Origin: an uncultured Solirubrobacterales bacterium
GTDB lineage: Bacteria > Actinomycetota > Thermoleophilia > Solirubrobacterales > Solirubrobacteraceae
Direction of reading: 5' to 3'
DNA length: 9,017 nucleotides
NCBI GenBank assembly: GCA_937973575.1
Contig: CALJKH010000214.1
Location: 1-9,017, forward strand
Numbering within the stretch: position 1 is the stretch's first letter; the number at the start of each line of letters is the position of its first letter. This document shows, in pieces, positions 5,366 through 9,017 of this stretch. The position numbers were made by a program, and so were the translations under genes. A model generated the notes under the pieces. It was not told the origin of the DNA. It saw only the letters and a list, made by a program, of their open reading frames with translations, and did not search any database.

Positions 5366-6318
5366 GCCGTCCCGTGGCTGACTTAAGCCACGGAGTCATC
5401 GCGGCGGCACGGGGCACAGGCCTCCTGCCACCCGGCGGCGAAGTGGTTGTGCTCCTCTCAGGTGGGCCCGATTCAGTCTGCCTGCTTGATGTGGCCGCCA
5501 AGCTGGCTGGCCCTAAGGCGGTAACTGCACTCCATGTAGACCATGGTCTGCGCCCAGGCGAGGAGGACACTCGCCTCTGCGAGCAGGTCTGCGATGTAGC
5601 TGGTGTGAACCTCGTCGTTGAGTCGCTCGACCCCTCAACTGCTCAGGGCAACATGCAGGCTTGGGCTCGCGAGCAGCGATACACGCTTGCTGGCTCATTG
5701 GCATCTGAGATGGGCGAGGCCACAATTGCTGCTGGCCATACTGCCAGTGACCAAGCTGAAACAGTTCTTTACAGGCTTGCCGCAGCACCGGGCCGCCGGG
5801 CACTCCTTGGCATGAGCCCTCGGACGGGCCAGCTGATCCGCCCGCTACTTGGTGTTCGCAGGACGGAGACAGTCGGGTATTGCGTCGACCATCGCCTTCC
5901 GTTCAACGAGGACCCGACAAACGACTCGCTTGTTTATGCCCGCAACCGAGTCCGCTCGGGCCTTGTCGGGGCACTCAAGGAAATTCACCCAGCTGCTGAG
6001 GCCAATGTCGTCGCCACAGCTGAGATCCTGCGGGACGAAGCTGCTGTCCTGGACGGAATCGTTGAATCGCTGATTGATGGCGAACAGCCACACAGGACTG
6101 TCCCGCTCCAGCGTTTAAGGGAGCAGCCTGCAGCGCTGCGCCGCCTAGTCGTCCAAAGGCTGGCCGACGAAGCTGCCGGCCGGCTGGCGCCTGGCGTGGC
6201 TAGGCGAGCAGATGAAATCGCTGGCCTTTCAGACAGAGGGACGGCGATGCTGGATGTGCCCGGGGGAGTCCGCGCTGTCGTTGAGCGCGGCGTGTTGCGC
6301 TTCGTCCCTCGCGGCTGA
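5362..6318 (+). CDS. tilS: tRNA(Ile)-lysidine synthetase
   Basis: Modifies the wobble cytidine (C34) of the CAU-anticodon tRNA-Ile2 to lysidine using ATP and lysine, so that it reads AUA as isoleucine and is charged correctly; this is essential in most bacteria. The N-type ATP pyrophosphatase loop is SGGPDS (residues 33-38), matching the family signature SGGxDS. Further family blocks are HVDHGLR (58-64), AWAREQRY (100-107), GHTASDQAETVLYRL (125-139), RPLLGVRRTE (160-169) and EDPTNDSLVYARNRVR (183-198), the last matching the conserved tRNA-contacting region. At 318 residues it lacks the long C-terminal domains of the E. coli enzyme (about 430 residues), as is usual in actinobacteria. The GTG start overlaps the previous stop as GTGA; the purine run AAGAAGAG just upstream may serve as ribosome binding site. 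It is followed by hpt, a very common neighbour. Confidence 0.95.
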   Translation: MSRPVADLSHGVIAAARGTGLLPPGGEVVVLLSGGPDSVCLLDVAAKLAGPKAVTALHVDHGLRPGEEDTRLCEQVCDVAGVNLVVESLDPSTAQGNMQAWAREQRYTLAGSLASEMGEATIAAGHTASDQAETVLYRLAAAPGRRALLGMSPRTGQLIRPLLGVRRTETVGYCVDHRLPFNEDPTNDSLVYARNRVRSGLVGALKEIHPAAEANVVATAEILRDEAAVLDGIVESLIDGEQPHRTVPLQRLREQPAALRRLVVQRLADEAAGRLAPGVARRADEIAGLSDRGTAMLDVPGGVRAVVERGVLRFVPRG

Positions 6319-6320
6319 CG

Positions 6321-6350
6321 GTGACTGGCAGGGGCCAGCCCGACTAGTCT
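6321..6350 (+). promoter_or_regulatory. Predicted promoter of hpt
   Basis: TAGTCT at 6345-6350 resembles a -10 and lies 9 nt before the hpt ATG. GTGACT at 6321-6326 is 18 bp upstream and could be a -35. No Shine-Dalgarno sequence precedes the ATG, so an almost leaderless transcript is likely. A small hairpin, CTGGC/GCCAG (6325-6338), falls in the spacer and has no T-run. The hexamer resembles the TAGGCT before the 118-aa gene. Confidence 0.45.
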
Positions 6351-6359
6351 CCGGCTTCG

Positions 6360-6905
6360 ATGAAGGCAGATGAACAAATCGGAGAGGTGCTTGTCCAACA
6401 GGACGAGCTTGCCCACAGAGTCCGCGAGCTTGCCGCTGAGATCACTCGCGACTATGCGGACATCGAGGGAGGGTTGCTCCTCGTCGGAGTCCTTAAGGGC
6501 GCAATGTTCTTCATTGCCGACCTGATGCGGTCGCTCGACATTCCATGCGAAGTTGACTTCATGGCTGTGTCTTCATACGGATCGGCCACCCAGTCCTCTG
6601 GCGTAGTTCGGATCATGAAGGACCTCGACATGCCTCTTGAAGGCCGCGACGTCCTGATCGTTGAGGACATCGTGGACTCAGGCCTCACACTTCAATACCT
6701 CGTCCGTAACCTCAACGCGCGTGGGCCCAAGAGCCTTGAGGTATGCACCTTGCTGTCGAAGCCAACGAGGCGTTCCGCCTCCGGCGATGTCAAGTACGTC
6801 GGGTTTGAGATCCCTGACAGATTCGTGATCGGCTACGGCTTAGATCACCAAGAGCGCTATCGCAACCTTCCTTATGTTGCGGCTCTAATGCCCAAAGAGG
6901 GCTAA
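6360..6905 (+). CDS. hpt: Hypoxanthine (guanine) phosphoribosyltransferase
   Basis: Purine salvage enzyme that joins hypoxanthine or guanine to PRPP, giving IMP or GMP and pyrophosphate in the cytoplasm. Family motifs are all present. LKGAMFFIADL (45-55) includes the PPi loop. SSYGSAT (71-77) is the flexible loop closing over the active site. VLIVEDIVDSGLTL (98-111) is the PRPP-binding signature with two acidic residues followed by D106-S-G-L-T. KYVGFEIPDRFVIGYGLDH (145-163) and ERYRNLPYV (165-173) form the purine-binding C-terminal part. The length of 181 residues is normal for the bacterial enzyme. The tilS-hpt-ftsH order is widespread in Gram-positive bacteria. A -10-like TAGTCT 9 nt before the ATG suggests its own near-leaderless transcript, besides read-through from tilS. 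Confidence 0.96.
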   Translation: MKADEQIGEVLVQQDELAHRVRELAAEITRDYADIEGGLLLVGVLKGAMFFIADLMRSLDIPCEVDFMAVSSYGSATQSSGVVRIMKDLDMPLEGRDVLIVEDIVDSGLTLQYLVRNLNARGPKSLEVCTLLSKPTRRSASGDVKYVGFEIPDRFVIGYGLDHQERYRNLPYVAALMPKEG

Positions 6906-7019
6906 ACCACTCACTAGGCTGGCGCGTCACGCTCCTCCGCGGCCCTCGTCCGCTGCTACGCTGGTGCGTAACTGCTACCGGGAATCAATGACCTCCGGCA
7001 GCGGCTAGAAAACATTTAG
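6906..7019 (+). promoter_or_regulatory. hpt-ftsH intergenic region with possible ftsH promoter and leader mini-ORF
   Basis: These 114 bp contain two -10-like hexamers, TAGGCT at 6915-6920 and TACGCT at 6957-6962, the latter implying an ftsH leader of about 50 nt. Within that leader is a six-codon open frame, MTSGSG then TAG, at 6988-7008, preceded by GGGAA at 6980-6984 with short spacing. It ends 11 nt before the ftsH ATG. No terminator hairpin with a T-run separates hpt from ftsH, so read-through is possible. Confidence 0.4.
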
Positions 7020-8984
7020 ATGAGCCGGTTTTTCAAGAGCGCAGCATTCCCCATCCTTGTGGTGGTCATTCTTGCGTTCTTTGCGCAGAAGTTGATCAGC
7101 CCGGGTACAAACGCGCCGAAGTACACCTACGCGAACCTGACCCAAGACATCAACGCTGGCAAGGTCAAGAGCGCTGACCTCAAGACCAAGGACAACATCG
7201 TCGCCGTCACCCTGACCGACGGCAAGAAGCACGAGACGGGCTGGAATCCAGCTGATCCTCAGCTTCAGGCCCAGCTTCAGAAGGCCAACGTCAACTACGA
7301 CGTTCAGGGCAAGAAGACAAACGGGTGGCTTTCGCTGCTCACATATGTACTTCCATTCATCATCTTCATCGGCTTCTGGATCTTCCTTATGAACCAGGTT
7401 CAAGGTGGTGGGTCCAAGGTCATGTCCTTCGGCAAGTCCAAGGCCAAGCGGATGAGCGTCGACGCACCCAAGATCACCTTCCGCGATGTTGCCGGAGTTG
7501 ATGAGGCCGTTGAAGAACTGCATGAGATCAAGGAATTCCTTGAGAACCCGAAGAAGTTCCAAGCTCTTGGTGCCCGTATCCCCAAGGGCGTGCTCCTTTA
7601 CGGGCCTCCCGGCACAGGCAAGACGCTTCTCGCTCGCGCAGTTGCTGGTGAAGCTGGAGTTCCGTTCTTCTCCATCTCAGGCTCAGACTTCGTTGAGATG
7701 TTTGTAGGCGTTGGCGCAAGCCGCGTCCGCGACCTCTTCGAGCAAGCCAAGCAGCACAGCCCGTGCATCATCTTCATGGACGAAATTGACGCTGTTGGCC
7801 GTCACCGCGGCGCCGGCATGGGCGGTGGCCATGACGAGCGTGAGCAGACCCTCAACCAGCTTCTCGTTGAGATGGACGGCTTCGAGATGAAGGACAACAT
7901 CATCCTTATCGCCGCAACCAACCGACCAGACATTCTTGACCCTGCTCTGCTGCGCCCAGGTCGATTTGATCGCCAGATCGTCGTTGACCGCCCAGACCGC
8001 AAGGGCCGCGCCAAGATCCTCGAAGTCCACACGCGCGGCAAGCCACTCGCCCGCGAGATCGATGTGGACACCCTCGCTGGCCAAACACCAGGCTTCACCG
8101 GTGCTGACCTTGCCAACCTCGTCAATGAGGCTGCACTCCTTGCCGCGAGGACTGGCAAGCGTGAGATCACGCAGATTGAGCTTGAGGAAGGGATCATGCG
8201 AGTAATCGCTGGCCCCGAGAAGAAGACTCGCGTAATGGGGGATAAGGAACGCCTGATCACCGCGTACCACGAGATGGGCCACGCAATCGTCGGCCACGAC
8301 CTTGAGCACGCGGACCCAGTCCACAAGATCAGCGTGATCAGCCGTGGCCAAGCACTTGGCTACACAATCTCAATGCCTTCCGAGGACAAGTTCCTCACCA
8401 CCCGCGCAGAGCTGCTCGACACGATGGCAATGACGCTCGGTGGTCGTGCTGCCGAGGAAATCGTCTTTGACGAGATCACCACCGGTGCCAGTAACGACCT
8501 TGAGAAGGTCACTAGCACTGCGAAGCAGATGGTCATGCGATTCGGCATGAGCGCCAAGCTTGGCCCGCGGGTATTCGGTCACGACCAATCACAGCCATTC
8601 CTCGGCCGTGAGTTCAGTGCGCAGGCTGACTACTCGGACGAAATTGCCCGTGAGATTGACGACGAGATCCGCCGCATCGTTGAGAGCGCACACCAACGCG
8701 CCCGCGACATCCTCACCGCACGCCGCCATGAACTTGAGGTCATCTCGAAGATCCTGCTTGAGCGCGAGACGATCGAACGCGACGAGTTTGAAGGCCTGAT
8801 GCAGGGCAAGGCAGAGGCTGACGTATTCCACGATGAGCCTGCTGCAACTACTCCTGAAGCGCCTCAGCCTCCAGCTGATGCACCCGCACCCGAGTCATCC
8901 TCCGGTGCTAGCCCGTTCCCGCGCCCCGGCTTCGCCGGCGGAACATCCGAAATGCGGGGCGACGGTAACGAGCCTCAGGCTTAG
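7020..8984 (+). CDS. ftsH: ATP-dependent zinc metalloprotease FtsH
   Basis: Membrane-anchored AAA+ protease that unfolds and degrades misassembled membrane proteins and short-lived regulators as a hexamer facing the cytoplasm. Domains in order: TM helix 1 (about 8-25), an extracytoplasmic segment (30-100), TM helix 2 (103-124), the AAA+ module and the M41 peptidase. Visible motifs are Walker A GPPGTGKT (195-202), the pore motif MFVGVG (227-232), Walker B IIFMDEID (250-257), the second region of homology ending LRPGRFDR (311-318), the zinc site HEMGH (417-421) with H417, H421 and E418 as catalytic base, and D493 as third ligand. The C-terminal tail after about 605 is Pro/Ala-rich and disordered, as often in actinobacteria. 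The 654-residue length is typical. ATG 7020 directly follows an in-frame TAG, so no upstream start exists; no Shine-Dalgarno sequence is seen. All catalytic residues are present. Confidence 0.98.
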   Translation: MSRFFKSAAFPILVVVILAFFAQKLISPGTNAPKYTYANLTQDINAGKVKSADLKTKDNIVAVTLTDGKKHETGWNPADPQLQAQLQKANVNYDVQGKKTNGWLSLLTYVLPFIIFIGFWIFLMNQVQGGGSKVMSFGKSKAKRMSVDAPKITFRDVAGVDEAVEELHEIKEFLENPKKFQALGARIPKGVLLYGPPGTGKTLLARAVAGEAGVPFFSISGSDFVEMFVGVGASRVRDLFEQAKQHSPCIIFMDEIDAVGRHRGAGMGGGHDEREQTLNQLLVEMDGFEMKDNIILIAATNRPDILDPALLRPGRFDRQIVVDRPDRKGRAKILEVHTRGKPLAREIDVDTLAGQTPGFTGADLANLVNEAALLAARTGKREITQIELEEGIMRVIAGPEKKTRVMGDKERLITAYHEMGHAIVGHDLEHADPVHKISVISRGQALGYTISMPSEDKFLTTRAELLDTMAMTLGGRAAEEIVFDEITTGASNDLEKVTSTAKQMVMRFGMSAKLGPRVFGHDQSQPFLGREFSAQADYSDEIAREIDDEIRRIVESAHQRARDILTARRHELEVISKILLERETIERDEFEGLMQGKAEADVFHDEPAATTPEAPQPPADAPAPESSSGASPFPRPGFAGGTSEMRGDGNEPQA

Positions 8985-9017
8985 CTCTTCCTGCCTGCTT
9001 CCGTGAGCTCGGGTCGG

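Noticed and set aside
7683..8351. 222-codon minus-strand open frame
   Set aside because: Shadow of the ftsH ATPase region, caused by codon bias on the coding strand.
1..9017. CRISPR arrays, insertion sequences, rRNA or tRNA genes
   Set aside because: No regularly spaced repeats, transposase reading frames, terminal inverted repeats or cloverleaf structures were seen.

Overview
The window looks like an ordinary, core-genome stretch of a moderately GC-rich Gram-positive bacterium of the Actinomycetota. Reasons: the tilS-hpt-ftsH gene order, GTG starts, several start codons with no Shine-Dalgarno sequence but a -10-like TANNNT hexamer 7-9 nt upstream (leaderless style), an actinobacterial-type multi-domain peptidoglycan hydrolase, and short coiled-coil proteins with lysine/alanine tails. 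A Thermoleophilia-like lineage is my best guess from remembered protein similarity only.

Left part (1-1017, plus strand): the C-terminal end of a zinc-free medium-chain NADP-dependent oxidoreductase, a hairpin, then a compact MazE/MazF-type toxin-antitoxin pair. A perfect 9-bp inverted repeat sits over the predicted promoter of the pair and is a good candidate for its autoregulatory operator. The toxin gene overlaps, tail to tail, a minus-strand operon.

Middle left (1001-3662, minus strand): a two-gene unit. The first gene encodes a secreted 691-residue cell-wall enzyme with a signal peptide, a Thr/Pro then Lys-rich linker, a lytic transglycosylase domain, an M23-like domain without its zinc histidines and a C-terminal M15-like metallopeptidase domain. 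The second encodes a 201-residue protein of unknown function that starts inside the end of the first gene.

Middle right (3663-5365): a divergent intergenic region, a 148-residue coiled-coil protein with a histone-H1-like tail, a strong terminator, a minus-strand nucleoside-phosphorylase-like gene whose active-site motifs look degraded, and a second coiled-coil/H1-tail protein of 118 residues. The last two genes start only 31 bp apart on opposite strands.

Right part (5362-8984, plus strand): tilS (tRNA-Ile2 lysidine synthetase), coupled to the 118-residue gene by a GTGA overlap, then hpt (hypoxanthine phosphoribosyltransferase) and ftsH (membrane AAA+ zinc protease). This is a housekeeping cluster for translation fidelity, purine salvage and membrane protein quality control.

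I do not see a clear new defence or mobile system. The best second-look items are the toxin-antitoxin operator, the two H1-tailed proteins flanking a degenerate phosphorylase, and the unknown protein coupled to the wall hydrolase.
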